Assembly (NCBI RefSeq): GCF_015169395.1 | Contig: NZ_CP063458.1 | Location: forward strand, 3,720,001-3,784,000 | Length of the DNA stretch: 64,000 bases | Direction: 5' to 3' | Origin: Humisphaera borealis | Lineage (GTDB): Bacteria; Planctomycetota; Phycisphaerae; Tepidisphaerales; Tepidisphaeraceae | Program-made: the position numbers and the translations under genes | Shown here: positions 1 through 8,707 of the stretch, piece by piece | Layout of the letters: each line of letters opens with the position of its first letter | Numbering within the stretch: the stretch's first letter is position 1 | Notes under the pieces: generated by a model | What the model saw: only the letters and a program-made list of their open reading frames with translations | The model's database searches: none | Told to the model about the DNA's origin: nothing

Positions 1-47
1 GTACTCCGCTGCCCGTGGTGAGATGTGACTGCAGCGAAGCCGCCACG
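1..47. repeat. Truncated copy of the GTACTCCGC palindromic element
   Basis: The first 18 bases are identical to positions 49276-49293, and the following bases resemble the loop and the start of the right arm of the complete element at 49256-49354. The left part lies outside the window. To the right the similarity stops after about base 47, so only half an element is visible. Confidence 0.6.
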
Positions 48-97
48 CACCAGGAGAGCACCTTGGCAACTCTGCGTCTTGGCGTTCGTCACTTCTC

Positions 98-168
98 TTT
101 TCGGGGCAGACACGGCGGCATCTTGGGTCGCCGGGCGCGCCTCCGTGTCTCCGTGCCTGCTCCGAAAA
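98..168. repeat. Imperfect palindrome with CACGG/CCGTG words
   Basis: The left arm (about 98-116, TTTTCGGGGCAGACACGG) pairs imperfectly with a right arm ending TGCCTGCTCCGAAAA at 168. The words GCGTTC, CACTTC and TTTTCGG in this stretch recur in the same order near 30654-30680, so it belongs to a dispersed intergenic family. No coding potential is evident. Confidence 0.5.
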
Positions 169-178
169 TGCATTAAGG

Positions 179-248
179 AACCGCAGATTCCGCAGATTGC
201 GCAGATTTCAGAGAAGACAATCTGCGAGATCTGCGCAATCTGCGGTTT
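179..248. repeat. Long palindrome built of GCAGATT words
   Basis: The left arm at 179-208 is made of three consecutive CGCAGATT-type words. The right arm at 219-248 is its imperfect reverse complement (AATCTGCG words, ending GCGGTTT). Arms are about 30 nt with a loop of about 10 nt. It lies in the 5' flank of the sulfatase and could fold as a long hairpin in RNA or as a cruciform in DNA. Confidence 0.75.
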
Positions 249-400
249 CACCCTCTTGGTGTAAGGATCACGGTGTCGTGATGAACTCGATGGTGATTCT
301 TCTGCCGCGCCACGGCAGCCTCGACAATTTCGATGCACCAACGCCGTTTGTTCCTTACCGATCGAACCCGACGAGCCCAGCCACCACCCACGGAGCCATC

Positions 401-1960
401 ATGAAACACCTCCCCGTACTCCTCGCCGTACTGTTGATGGCGTCGCTGTCGGCGTTCGCCGCCGCTGCCGCGTCAGTCGGCAAGCCGAACATCGTCATCA
501 TCCTCGCCGACGATCTCGGCTACGGCGACGTGCAGTGCAACAACCCCGATCGCGGCAAGATCGCCACGCCCCATATCGACAAGCTCGCCTCGCAGGGCAT
601 GCGCTTTACCGACGGGCATTCCTCGTCCGGCGTCTGCACGCCTTCGCGCTACTCCCTTCTCACCGGGCGGTACCACTGGCGCACGTCGCTGCAAAAAGGC
701 GTCCTCGGCGGCATGAGCAAGCCGCTCATCCCACCCGACCGTCTCACCCTGGCCGGCTTGGTCAAGGCGCACGGTTACGACACGGCGTGCGTCGGCAAGT
801 GGCACCTGGGAATGACCATGCCCACGCCGATCACGGAGGGATCGATCAAGGACGGCCCTACCACCCACGGCTTTGACTACTACTTCGGTATCAGCGCCTC
901 CCTCGACATGCCGCCGTACGCGTTCATCGAAAACGACCGCTTCACCGAATCGCCCACGGCGAAGAAGTCGCTGCTGTGGATCGGCGGCAAAGAGGAGTCG
1001 CGGCTGGGCCCCGCCGCGCCAGGGTTCGAATCGGAGCAGGTGTTGCCGATGTTCGTGCGGAAGTCGGCCGACTGGATCGCCGCTCGCAAGGACAAGCCGT
1101 TCCTGCTTTATCTCGCGCTCAACTCGCCGCATACGCCGGTCGCCCCGACGCAGGAGTGGAAGGGCAAAAGCGGTCTGGGCGACTACGCCGACTTCGTGAT
1201 GCAGACCGACGCCGCCGTCGGCGACGTGCTGGCGGCGCTGGCGACCGCCGGCGTGGCCGACAACACCCTGGTGATTCTCACCAGCGACAACGGCTGCGCG
1301 CCCTATGTGGGCACCAAGGTGTCCGCCAACCCGCGCGATTCCAACGAGGGGATGGAGGCCGTCAAAGACCTGGAGAAGAAGGGGCACTTCCCCAGCGGAC
1401 CGCTGCGCGGGTACAAGGCCGACGCCTGGGAAGGCGGGCACCACGTGCCCTTCATCGCCCGCTGGCCGACCGCCGTTGCGGCCGGGACAGTCTGCAACCA
1501 GCTGGTGCAGCAGGCCGACCTGATGGCCACCATCGCCGACATCCTCGGCGACAAGCTTCCCGACAACGCCGGCGAGGACAGCTTCAGCCTGCTGCCGCTG
1601 CTCAAAGGCAACGACCAGCCCGTCCGCCCGAACGCCGTCAGCGCCGCCATGGGCGGCGTGCCGTCGGTGCGCCAGGGGCACTGGAAATACATCGCCGCCC
1701 CCGGCTCCGGCGGTTGGGGCAAGGGCGGCGATCAGAGCCAGCCCGTGCAGCTCTACAACCTCGCCGACGACCTGGCCGAAACAAAGAACCTCGCCGCGGC
1801 GATGCCCGAGAAAGTCGCCGAGCTCAAGGCCCTGCTGGAGAAGCTCATCACCGAAGGCCGCAGCACGCCCGGCGCGCGGCAGAAGAATGACGTCGAGGTG
1901 AAACGCTTCCCCGCCGAAGCCGCCGAGACCCCGAAGAAGAAGGCCAAGGCGGGGAAATAG
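401..1960 (+). CDS. Secreted sulfatase
   Basis: A 519-residue protein of the alkaline-phosphatase-like sulfatase superfamily. It would hydrolyse sulfate esters, probably on polysaccharides, outside the cytoplasmic membrane. The N-terminus is a signal peptide (MKHLPVLLAVLLMASLSAFA). The metal-binding start of the fold, NIVIILADDLGYGD, lies near residues 30-43. CTPSR at 79-83 is the C-x-P-S-R motif whose cysteine is converted to formylglycine. GKWHLG and TSDNG motifs follow in the expected order. The ATG at 401 is chosen because GGAG lies 6 nt upstream and it opens directly into the signal peptide; upstream in-frame sequence is repeat DNA. Length fits the family. The sulfated substrate cannot be told from sequence, and no dedicated maturase is seen nearby. 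Confidence 0.93.
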   Translation: MKHLPVLLAVLLMASLSAFAAAAASVGKPNIVIILADDLGYGDVQCNNPDRGKIATPHIDKLASQGMRFTDGHSSSGVCTPSRYSLLTGRYHWRTSLQKGVLGGMSKPLIPPDRLTLAGLVKAHGYDTACVGKWHLGMTMPTPITEGSIKDGPTTHGFDYYFGISASLDMPPYAFIENDRFTESPTAKKSLLWIGGKEESRLGPAAPGFESEQVLPMFVRKSADWIAARKDKPFLLYLALNSPHTPVAPTQEWKGKSGLGDYADFVMQTDAAVGDVLAALATAGVADNTLVILTSDNGCAPYVGTKVSANPRDSNEGMEAVKDLEKKGHFPSGPLRGYKADAWEGGHHVPFIARWPTAVAAGTVCNQLVQQADLMATIADILGDKLPDNAGEDSFSLLPLLKGNDQPVRPNAVSAAMGGVPSVRQGHWKYIAAPGSGGWGKGGDQSQPVQLYNLADDLAETKNLAAAMPEKVAELKALLEKLITEGRSTPGARQKNDVEVKRFPAEAAETPKKKAKAGK

Positions 1961-2069
1961 GTGAGGAAGAGCCAAGTGATCCCGCCGGCGGCGACTAGCC
2001 CGTTTTCCCGCCAGGGTGGCTTCATGTTGCGGCTGGATCGAGCAAGGGCAGTCCCTGAGCCGGGAAGGT

Positions 2070-2510
2070 CTATCGGTCGAGGGCGAAGCCCTTCCGCGAA
2101 CGCCGCCAGCGCCGAACACGCCACGCAATGGGCAACGCTGACGCTGCGAGTAATGGGTAGAACAGGCTCAGCGACAGCGTCCAGAGCGACGACCCATTGG
2201 GCCAGCGAATCATCCGGTAGTAGACGCCGGCAAAGTCGCCGAAGCCCGAGGTTGTCGGCCCGTTCGGGTCGCCCGCGAAGCCGACAATGCTTCCCGCGTA
2301 CGGGCCATAGGTCGAGTCATTGAAGACTTTGACCCTGGCGTCCGCTCCGCGGGCACCAAGGCTGACATGGAAATCAGGCGAGACGCTCAGGAACTGCTTG
2401 CGAGGGTCGATCCCTGGGTCGATACCTGCAGCCGCCACCCACGCGACGACAACGACACAGAACGCGATCGCTGACAAGAGGGAAGCGAGGTTGAAGAGAC
2501 GGTTCACCAT
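2070..2510 (-). CDS. Small membrane protein of unknown function
   Basis: 146 residues. An N-terminal hydrophobic helix (about residues 8-28, SAIAFCVVVVAWVAAAG) is followed by an extracytoplasmic segment of about 60 residues containing GRF-like aromatic positions. A second hydrophobic helix (FYPLLAASALPIAWRV) ends in a basic tail. The topology is therefore two helices around an outside loop. The ATG at 2510 is used because upstream codons run into repeat DNA. I do not recognise a named family; similar small two-helix proteins seem typical of planctomycetes, which is recollection, not a search. Confidence 0.6.
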   Translation of the reverse strand: MVNRLFNLASLLSAIAFCVVVVAWVAAAGIDPGIDPRKQFLSVSPDFHVSLGARGADARVKVFNDSTYGPYAGSIVGFAGDPNGPTTSGFGDFAGVYYRMIRWPNGSSLWTLSLSLFYPLLAASALPIAWRVRRWRRSRKGFALDR

Positions 2511-2536
2511 GGCAACCGGCAGTCTGCTTTTTCCGG

Positions 2537-2610
2537 AGCCCCAACGGGGCGAAAGTTCCATAGCCCAGGTCGCTGGCGCCTCAATTCCAAGCCCTGAAGG
2601 GGCGGCATAG
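2537..2610. repeat. REP-like hairpin pair (AGCCCC..GGGGC type)
   Basis: A small hairpin GCCCCAACGGGGC (about 2539-2551) and a second GCCCTGAAGGGGC (about 2591-2603) flank AT-richer text. This resembles a doublet of short REP hairpins. It lies just upstream of the 2510 gene. Confidence 0.45.
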
Positions 2611-2654
2611 CCCGACAAAAGGCCGCTCAAGCGCGGCGGTCTCACGGGTACTCC

Positions 2655-2738
2655 GGTGCCACGGGTCGGCGGTACTCCGCAGACCCGTGCGCTCGCGTCG
2701 CCGCACGGGTCTCCGGGGTACCGGCGACCCGTGGCACC
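2655..2738. repeat. Inverted doublet, 36-nt arms (GTACTCCGC family)
   Basis: The left arm at 2655-2690 pairs with the right arm at 2703-2738 over 36 nt with a few mismatches and a 12-nt loop. Each arm also folds on itself (CACGGGTC with GACCCGTG), so the element is two hairpins in inverted orientation. The core GGTACTCCGC is shared with 1-47 and 49256-49354. Confidence 0.75.
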
Positions 2739-2807
2739 AGATCGCCGTGCTTCTACTTAAGTCTGGCAACAGCCGAAGAACTGCGTCACGCAGCCGTATA
2801 GCCGGGA

Positions 2808-3671
2808 TTATCCCAGGCGTATCTCGCCCTCGGGTCGCCTGCCGAGTCGCCCTTGGCCATCTGGCAGGAACCAGGCAACCTCGGGATGCTCCATACTGAC
2901 AAGGAGCGATCCTTCATCATCGAACAGGAACGCGCGCCAACATCGTAGGAACACATCGAACGATGTCAGGACGACCCATGTCGGCCGCGAAATGAAAAAA
3001 ATCGGAGTGTTGTCGCGCCAAGGCAGCCGCGGTCGCAGGTGCGATGCAGCCCACAGATCATCGCGCTCGTTGCACGGTCGACGCCATTCGAACGGAATGC
3101 CGTAGTCGCACAGTTTGCTCAGCCACCCGTCACGGACTAAGACCGTCGAAGGAAGATCCTGCTGAACAACGCTGTCCCAGACAAAGCGGCTAGACGTCTC
3201 GTCCAACCGGTGAATCTGTGTGCGGTCACTTTCCGAGATGGTTACCGACGTGTGAAAGAATGGCCAGTCGTCACTCGGATCGAGTGGGCGCGTTACGAAG
3301 CTTGATCCGCCAAGACGCCTATGCCAGTCATTTCCGCACCAGAGGCATTGCTGCGCCTTTGGAGTACGTACGACACGATTGCATTTCGCACAGCGGTTGA
3401 TGAATACTTCCGAGTTATGATCCTGAAGGACACGCCGCGCGGTTCGACGGCGGAAAGTTTCAACGCCTTCCGCCAAGGCTTCCATCACCGCGGGGTCTTC
3501 TGCCAGTGCATGTCGCTTCCAAATAAACTCGGCGAAGTTCGGACTACCAGCTCTCGTCTTGGCATCCGCGAAGACCGCCCAGCCGGCCTTGACTTCGAGT
3601 GGCGTGAAGAACTTTGAGTAATGGTTCCACACGTAGGTCGTGAGTTCATCGTCTTCGTCGTAAGTCTTCAT
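2808..3671 (-). CDS. Hypothetical protein with a zinc-ribbon-like CxxC pair
   Basis: 287 residues, cytoplasmic by appearance, with no signal peptide or membrane helix. A central CAKC...CLWC arrangement about 17 residues apart, followed by GNDWH, looks like a zinc ribbon. The rest is rich in Trp, Asp and Arg. The ATG at 3671 is chosen because GGGAG lies about 8 nt upstream; an in-frame ATG at 3689 is less well placed. Base use is slightly less GC-biased than in neighbours. No family is recognised, and no partner is evident. Confidence 0.6.
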   Translation of the reverse strand: MKTYDEDDELTTYVWNHYSKFFTPLEVKAGWAVFADAKTRAGSPNFAEFIWKRHALAEDPAVMEALAEGVETFRRRTARRVLQDHNSEVFINRCAKCNRVVRTPKAQQCLWCGNDWHRRLGGSSFVTRPLDPSDDWPFFHTSVTISESDRTQIHRLDETSSRFVWDSVVQQDLPSTVLVRDGWLSKLCDYGIPFEWRRPCNERDDLWAASHLRPRLPWRDNTPIFFISRPTWVVLTSFDVFLRCWRAFLFDDEGSLLVSMEHPEVAWFLPDGQGRLGRRPEGEIRLG

Positions 3672-3879
3672 GGTGGATTCTCCCGCCATCACGAACCCGC
3701 GATTCAACGCCACAAGCCGCGTTCGGGCACGAGAGGGAAGCGAGCTTGAAGAGACCGGCCCGACAACCGGCCGCACAAATGCGGCGGTCTCACCGGATCG
3801 TCGTGCCATCAAGCTCTACGTGATGTCCTCCGTGCGCTCCGTGAACGCCGTGGTGAGTCCCCTCTTGTTCCCGTAGCCA

Positions 3880-4437
3880 TCACCCCACGATATCCGCCTC
3901 CGTGAACCGCGACTCCACCTTCCCCGCCACTTCGCGGAACAGCCATTTGAGTGGCTCCCGCGATTTCCCGGCCGTGCAGCCGTCGATGATGTTGAACGCC
4001 AGGAACAGGTTCCAGTCTGCGATCGCGTGCAGCAATGCGTCGAACCGTTCCTGGCTGTAACTGCCCTTGAACTCTACCTGGCGGTACAGCGCGAAGGGCT
4101 CGTCATGGAATTGCACCATCGCCAGCAGATCGGCGTCGTCGGTGTATGACGCCAGGAACGCCCGGGCGAGCGACGCATGGCTCCGGGGGTCGGCGATCGA
4201 AACGCCGGGCCGGGCTTCGGCCTTGAAGCTGTCGTGGGTATGGATGAGCAGCTTCAGCTTCCAGTGTTCGTCGTCGGTCAGCTTTGGCTTCAGCGTCTCC
4301 AGGTTGGGTTCGATCTCGGCAATGTGCGCCCGCACGGTTCCCTCAGGATGCCCGGGCCTGGGTTTGCCCCAGTCGAGGTTCGCGAGGTAGCGAGGATCGG
4401 CCGTGATGGCGTCGAAAGTGCGTTGATAGTCGGACAT
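3880..4437 (-). CDS. HD-domain-like hydrolase
   Basis: 185 residues. The motif LLIHTHDSFK near the middle provides an H..HD metal-binding pair, and further downstream VQFHDEP and a C-terminal FNIIDGC add His and Asp candidates. Together these suggest a metal-dependent phosphohydrolase of the HD superfamily; family assignment beyond that is not possible from sequence. The ATG at 4437 opens a compact start (MSDYQRTFDAI); longer upstream codons look non-coding. It stands alone on the minus strand downstream of the histidine kinase, 93 bp from it, so co-transcription is possible. Confidence 0.6.
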   Translation of the reverse strand: MSDYQRTFDAITADPRYLANLDWGKPRPGHPEGTVRAHIAEIEPNLETLKPKLTDDEHWKLKLLIHTHDSFKAEARPGVSIADPRSHASLARAFLASYTDDADLLAMVQFHDEPFALYRQVEFKGSYSQERFDALLHAIADWNLFLAFNIIDGCTAGKSREPLKWLFREVAGKVESRFTEADIVG

Positions 4438-4530
4438 GGTTGCCCCCGGGGTACTCTCCCTGAACTGGCATTCTCCCCTCATTTCCGCCACACGGCAATT
4501 GCCCTGTCGGCATCGGCGTCGGGTGAAGAT

Positions 4531-6624
4531 TCAGGTTGTTCGATGAAGGGGCAGCTGGACGTAGAATGTCGCGCCTCGTCCCGCCCCCTCGCTTTCTGCC
4601 CGAACCGATCCGCCATGAAGCTGGACCAGCTCGCGAACGATGTACAACCCCAGTCCCAGGCCGAGCCTGCGTGAATGATGATCTCCCGTCTGCGACATGC
4701 GGTCGAATACGTGCGGCAGGAAGTCGGGCTCGATCCCCTTGCCTTGATCGATCACCTGAATGGAAATGTGCGTCGACTCCCGGCCGGGCCGAATTCGAAC
4801 CAGAGACCCACGCGGGCTGAACTTGACGGCGTTCGTCAGAAGGTTCCAGCAGATCTGCTGAAGCCGAAGCGAATCACCCTCGACAAATAACGGGAAATCT
4901 TCCGGCTGATCGAGAACGAGCTGTACTCCGCGCTCCCCGGCGAACGGTGCGACCGTCGTCATGGCCGCCCTGACGACTGGCACGAGGTCCACCCGGAGAA
5001 GTTCAATCCGCAGCTTCCCATGCAGGATTCGCGTCGTATCCAGGATGTCATCAATCAACCTGGATTGATCTTTGGCCGATTGCTCGATCCATCCGATGCT
5101 ATCGCGCAGTTCTGGTGACGAGTTCAGCCGCCGCAGAATCTCGGCGTGAAGACGAATCGCACTGATCGGTGTTCTCAGGTCGTGCGTGACGGCCGCGAGG
5201 AAGTCATCCTTGGCACGGTTCGCGATCTCGGCGGCTTCCTTGGCCACGCGGAGCGATTCGGCTTGTTTGAGTTCTGTCATGTCCCAGAACACGCCCACCG
5301 CGCCACGCGGCTTTCCCAGACTGTCTAGAAGGGGCCTGGCATTCGCGGCAATCGGTACTGCCGGCCCGTCTACAGGCACGACATCAATTTCGAAGTTCTC
5401 GACCTGATGGCCCGTCCTGGCGGCAACTTGAAGCGGAAGGTCGTCAGGGGCCAGTTCCGCCCCGTCCCGCATCGCCCGGTATCCGGGTCGCTGGTCGAGC
5501 GGCGCACTCTTCGAGACGTTGGCGGTGACAGGCGTGCCCAGCATCTTCGACAGCACTGCGTTGGCTCGGATCGTGCGGCACTCTGCGTCCTCGGCGACCG
5601 CCACCCCGATCGGAATGACCGCAAAGAGGGCCTCGAGTTCCGCAACCTTCGATCGGAGATGTTCGTTCAGTTCCAGTATCTCTGCCTCGGCCCGCTTTCG
5701 TTCCGTGATGTCTTCGCTGAAAACAATGATGCCACCCGCCTTCGCAGCCGCGATATTCCACGGACGAACCTCCCATCGAAGCCACTGCGTGTTGCCATCG
5801 GCCCGCACAAATGGATCTTCTTCCGCTCGTTCAACCGCTCCGGCAAGACACCGTCGATGGATCATCTTCCATCGCTCTGGAATTTCAGGAAACATCTCGT
5901 AGTGGCATTGGCCGATGACATCTTTTCCCCGCATGCCATAGTCGCTCAGCCACCGCTGGCTGACCGCGACATATCGCATCCGATCATCGAGCATGGCGAT
6001 AGCGGCCGGAGCATGTGCCGCGAATAACCGAAGCCGGTCGTTGGTCTGCAACAGCTCGGCTTCGGCGCGTTTTTGAAGTTCCGTCTGCTGCGCGACGGCT
6101 TCCACCTGTCGGGTCTGGCGAAGGCGATCGCCCAGGACGCAGAGACAGAGGTTGCAGCCTGCAAAAATGGAAAGAGACAGGAAGTCGCTGGTTGAGGTAA
6201 CGCTGATCGAACCGCAGGGCGGAATAAACAGATAGTCAGCGAGCAGTGTCGACGCGAGCGTGGCCAGAATCCCGGGTTCGCCGCCGGCAACGCTCGCCAC
6301 CAGCAGAACCGCCGGATAAAACGTAAGGAACGGCGGCAAAACCCCATACGTCTGTCCGAGCCACCATCGAATGCCTCCGGCAGCTAGGACGACCCCCACG
6401 GCGAACAGGTAGCGAAAGAGCACTGACGTCACTGTTTCACGAGGTTTGGCCATCCGCATTAGAGTGCTGTCCGTCCGACCCCGATGGACGACTCGCACCG
6501 CCAGCAACGCAAGTCCGAACAGCAGAAGCGGGATCCCGAGTTGGAGAACGCTGTTTGACCGAATCCCCACGTCCGAAAGCGTGACGCCATCCGTATCGGT
6601 GCTTGCCAAAAGATGCGTCATCAA
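4531..6624 (-). CDS. Membrane sensor histidine kinase (DUF4118-PAS-PAS-HisKA-HATPase)
   Basis: 697 residues. One helix lies near residues 28-46, then a block of hydrophobic segments at about 68-165 resembles the DUF4118 four-helix module of KdpD. Two PAS-like sensor regions follow (about 200-310, ending DITERKRAE, and 330-455, ending DMTELKQAE). The HisKA phosphoacceptor is H481 in HDLRTPIS. The N-box NLLTNAVKFS and glycine boxes GKGIEP and LGLGLYI form the ATPase. Two ATGs are adjacent at 6624 and 6621; GGGAG is better spaced from the second. No receiver domain or response regulator is adjacent, so this is an orphan kinase. The signal sensed is unknown. Confidence 0.9.
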   Translation of the reverse strand: MMTHLLASTDTDGVTLSDVGIRSNSVLQLGIPLLLFGLALLAVRVVHRGRTDSTLMRMAKPRETVTSVLFRYLFAVGVVLAAGGIRWWLGQTYGVLPPFLTFYPAVLLVASVAGGEPGILATLASTLLADYLFIPPCGSISVTSTSDFLSLSIFAGCNLCLCVLGDRLRQTRQVEAVAQQTELQKRAEAELLQTNDRLRLFAAHAPAAIAMLDDRMRYVAVSQRWLSDYGMRGKDVIGQCHYEMFPEIPERWKMIHRRCLAGAVERAEEDPFVRADGNTQWLRWEVRPWNIAAAKAGGIIVFSEDITERKRAEAEILELNEHLRSKVAELEALFAVIPIGVAVAEDAECRTIRANAVLSKMLGTPVTANVSKSAPLDQRPGYRAMRDGAELAPDDLPLQVAARTGHQVENFEIDVVPVDGPAVPIAANARPLLDSLGKPRGAVGVFWDMTELKQAESLRVAKEAAEIANRAKDDFLAAVTHDLRTPISAIRLHAEILRRLNSSPELRDSIGWIEQSAKDQSRLIDDILDTTRILHGKLRIELLRVDLVPVVRAAMTTVAPFAGERGVQLVLDQPEDFPLFVEGDSLRLQQICWNLLTNAVKFSPRGSLVRIRPGRESTHISIQVIDQGKGIEPDFLPHVFDRMSQTGDHHSRRLGLGLGLYIVRELVQLHGGSVRAESEGAGRGATFYVQLPLHRTT

Positions 6625-7279
6625 GCTCCCGGTCTGCGGCTACGCAGGCTGGTTTTCAGTTGTGTCAGAAATGTCAATCGCGACGCTATATACACAGAGT
6701 GGTCTCCAGTCTGAAATTTCTTTCATGAAGGATCTCCCGCGCCTTTCATGCGTGGGTGGCGGTATCGCTGTGGCACCATCCTCGAAGCAACTGGAATACG
6801 TGGCAGACGCGGCTTTTTGGTTGCAATCCTGAGATTTTCACTTAACATGTACCGTACAAATGATCCGGCCCGGGTCGGACGTTTTCGGCGTTCGGCCGCT
6901 GGCTTGCGCTGCCTGGTACCTGGTTGCCGCGGGTGTGATCCGTCGTCGGCCGGGGTGTCGGACTGGGTGGCGCGTGTGGCGGGTGGCTTGGTTCTGTCGG
7001 CGAGTCGTGCGGCTCGCCGTGGTGGTGGCATTGGGCTAACTCGGACGATCTATCGGCGCGTGTGACTTCTTGAAGGAGCCGCGCACGAAATAAGCGGGCA
7101 TGGGACGCGGCGTTGCGCAGGTTCCTGCGGCATCGCGGCATTGCGGCGCTGGTTCCCCACCGTTCCCGCTTACTTCGCGCGGCTCTTTCGGAGTGTTATG
7201 CGCGTTGGCGGATCGGGCCGAGTGGTCTTGTTTCGGGAGGTGGAAGGCAAATGCCGGAGGTGACGCCGACGGTTCACTT
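6625..7279. other. Intergenic stretch with no supported gene
   Basis: This is the first part of a gap of about 0.9 kb between the kinase start and the NeuD-like gene. Open frames here are short, have no credible start site and translate to Arg/Pro/Ser-rich shadow sequence. A short stem (CGGCGAG..CTCGCCG) occurs at about 6999-7020. Nothing else is visible. Confidence 0.5.
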
Positions 7280-7467
7280 GGGTTCGTTCGGCCGTTGGAC
7301 CGTTGCGTCGGGTTCGTTTGGCGGGTTGCAGTGTCGCTCGGGTCGCTCGGGCTGAGTGCACCTTCGGTGCGACCGCTAATCGAGGTTGATCTCGGGTTCG
7401 TTTGGCTGATTTGCGATCGCCTTGGGTTCGTTTGGCGAATTGGGTGTCCGCCTCGGGTTCGTTTGGC
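7280..7467. repeat. GGGTTCGTTTGGC array, 30-bp period
   Basis: Five copies of a 13-bp word occur at 7280-7292 (one mismatch), 7310-7322, 7394-7406, 7424-7436 and 7455-7467. Starts are 30, 84, 30 and 31 bp apart. The 17-nt segments between copies are unrelated. On the minus strand the word reads GCCAAACGAACCC. No CRISPR-length repeat or cas gene is present. Confidence 0.75.
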
Positions 7468-7551
7468 ATCGCCGGGCGGGTGGGTTTCCTGCTGCTCCTG
7501 GGCCTGATCGTCCGATAACACGGATCGGCGATATCGCCGGAAAGGCCGTTC

Positions 7552-8241
7552 ATGGATGTCGTGATCATTGGCGCAGGCGGGCACGGGAAGGTGATCGCGG
7601 ACATCCTGCGCGCGGCGTCGCTGGCCGGAACTTGCGACGCCCGGCTGATCGGATTTCTGGATGCCGACCCCAGTTTACGGGGTAAGCTGGTGGCGGATCT
7701 TCCGGTGCTGGGGCCGGTGAACCAGTTGACGAAATTGTGGCAACAGAAGGTCCGGCATGCAGTTGTGGCGATCGGCGACAGCCGGACACGTCGGCGGCAT
7801 GGGGACCTGCTCCGCGAGTACGGGTTCGAGGCGATCAACGCGATTCATCCGTCGGCGGTGGTCTCGCCGACCGCTGTTTTGGGGCACGGAATCGTTATAT
7901 GTGCCCAGGCGGCGGTTTGTACCGAGGCACGGATCGGGGATTTTGCGATTATCAATACCGGTTCGGTGATCGATCACGAGTGCAGAATCGGAATTGGGGT
8001 GCATATTGCACCCGGCGCGCACCTGGCGGGTCGCGTCAACGTACAAGATGAAGCATTTGTCGGAATCGGTGCCAACATCATCCAGTGTCTGAACATTGGT
8101 GCCGGGTCGGTTGTTGGTGCCGGTGCGGTGGTGACCCGCGACGTGCCGCCGGGTGTGACGGTGGTCGGAGTTCCGGCGAGGGTCATCGAGGTCGAGGAAG
8201 AGATTTCCGGCAACGAGGCCGGCGGGAAAGCGACGATATAA
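7552..8241 (+). CDS. NeuD/PglD-like sugar O- or N-acyltransferase
   Basis: 229 residues. The N-terminal Rossmann-like half starts MDVVIIGAGGHGKVIADIL, the signature of the NeuD family nucleotide-sugar binding part. From about residue 100 onward it is a left-handed beta-helix of hexapeptide repeats (HPSAVVSPTAVLGHGIVI, IGDFAIINTGSVIDHE, IGAGSVVGAGAVVTRDV) ending GVPARVI. The family moves acetyl groups from acetyl-CoA to sugars of surface polysaccharides or glycans. It is a lone gene with no sialic acid or bacillosamine cluster around it, so the acceptor sugar is unknown. Confidence 0.88.
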   Translation: MDVVIIGAGGHGKVIADILRAASLAGTCDARLIGFLDADPSLRGKLVADLPVLGPVNQLTKLWQQKVRHAVVAIGDSRTRRRHGDLLREYGFEAINAIHPSAVVSPTAVLGHGIVICAQAAVCTEARIGDFAIINTGSVIDHECRIGIGVHIAPGAHLAGRVNVQDEAFVGIGANIIQCLNIGAGSVVGAGAVVTRDVPPGVTVVGVPARVIEVEEEISGNEAGGKATI

Positions 8242-8307
8242 TCAGTTGTGGCGCGCCTTTACGGGTGCTAAGCTTTTGACGTCGCGGCGAGGCGGCAGGA
8301 GGCGATC

Positions 8308-8493
8308 ATGAATCAGGTTTGTATTCCGGAAGAGGCGGCGATCATCCAGATCGAGCGTTTGGCGCTCGAGGCTCGGCACATTCGTCGGCGGATCGAGTCG
8401 GCACACACGCCGCAGGACCGTCGAGTGATGAACCGGCAGTTGCAGGAGATCGAGGCTGAGATCCATCAGCTACAGAGCCGGCTAGAGCGATAG
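8308..8493 (+). CDS. Small coiled-coil protein
   Basis: 61 residues. A strong AGGAGG ribosome-binding site lies about 5 nt before the ATG. The sequence is almost entirely helical, with heptad-like Leu/Ile spacing (IIQIERLALEARHIRRRIE ... LQEIEAEIHQLQSRLER). It is followed by a clear hairpin terminator at 8585-8608. Function unknown; a short coiled-coil of this kind could be an adaptor or anti-sigma-like partner, which is speculation. Conservation was not tested. Confidence 0.6.
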   Translation: MNQVCIPEEAAIIQIERLALEARHIRRRIESAHTPQDRRVMNRQLQEIEAEIHQLQSRLER

Positions 8494-8584
8494 CCGATTC
8501 GGCCGAGGACAAGACGATATTTTCGTCCGTCGCCGTTCAATGGGTTTTCGAACCGGTGTCGGCGCGGGCGAACAGGCTGCGATG

Positions 8585-8608
8585 CAAGACCCGCCATGGC
8601 GGGTCTTG
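8585..8608 (+). terminator. Hairpin terminator
   Basis: Perfect inverted repeat CAAGACCCGCC / GGCGGGTCTTG with a 2-nt centre, followed by TGTGTTTGG. It is placed after the small coiled-coil gene and before the PurM-like gene. The T tract is weak. Confidence 0.6.
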
Positions 8609-8707
8609 TGTGTTTGGCGAGCTCTGCGTGTCGGTGGAACCGGGCCGGCGTGTCGGTGGAATGGCGGGTGGTTTGCGATCCGGCGGGATTTGCCGTACAC
8701 CGTTCCC

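Noticed and set aside
6748-7065. Coding gene in the 6.6-7.3 kb gap
   Set aside because: Short, Arg-rich, no start site signal and no recognisable fold.
7280-7467. CRISPR array
   Set aside because: The repeat word is 13 nt, spacers are about 17 nt, copy spacing is irregular and no cas gene is nearby.
7552-8241. Sialic acid or bacillosamine gene cluster
   Set aside because: Only a lone NeuD-like gene is present; no synthase, transferase or flippase is adjacent.
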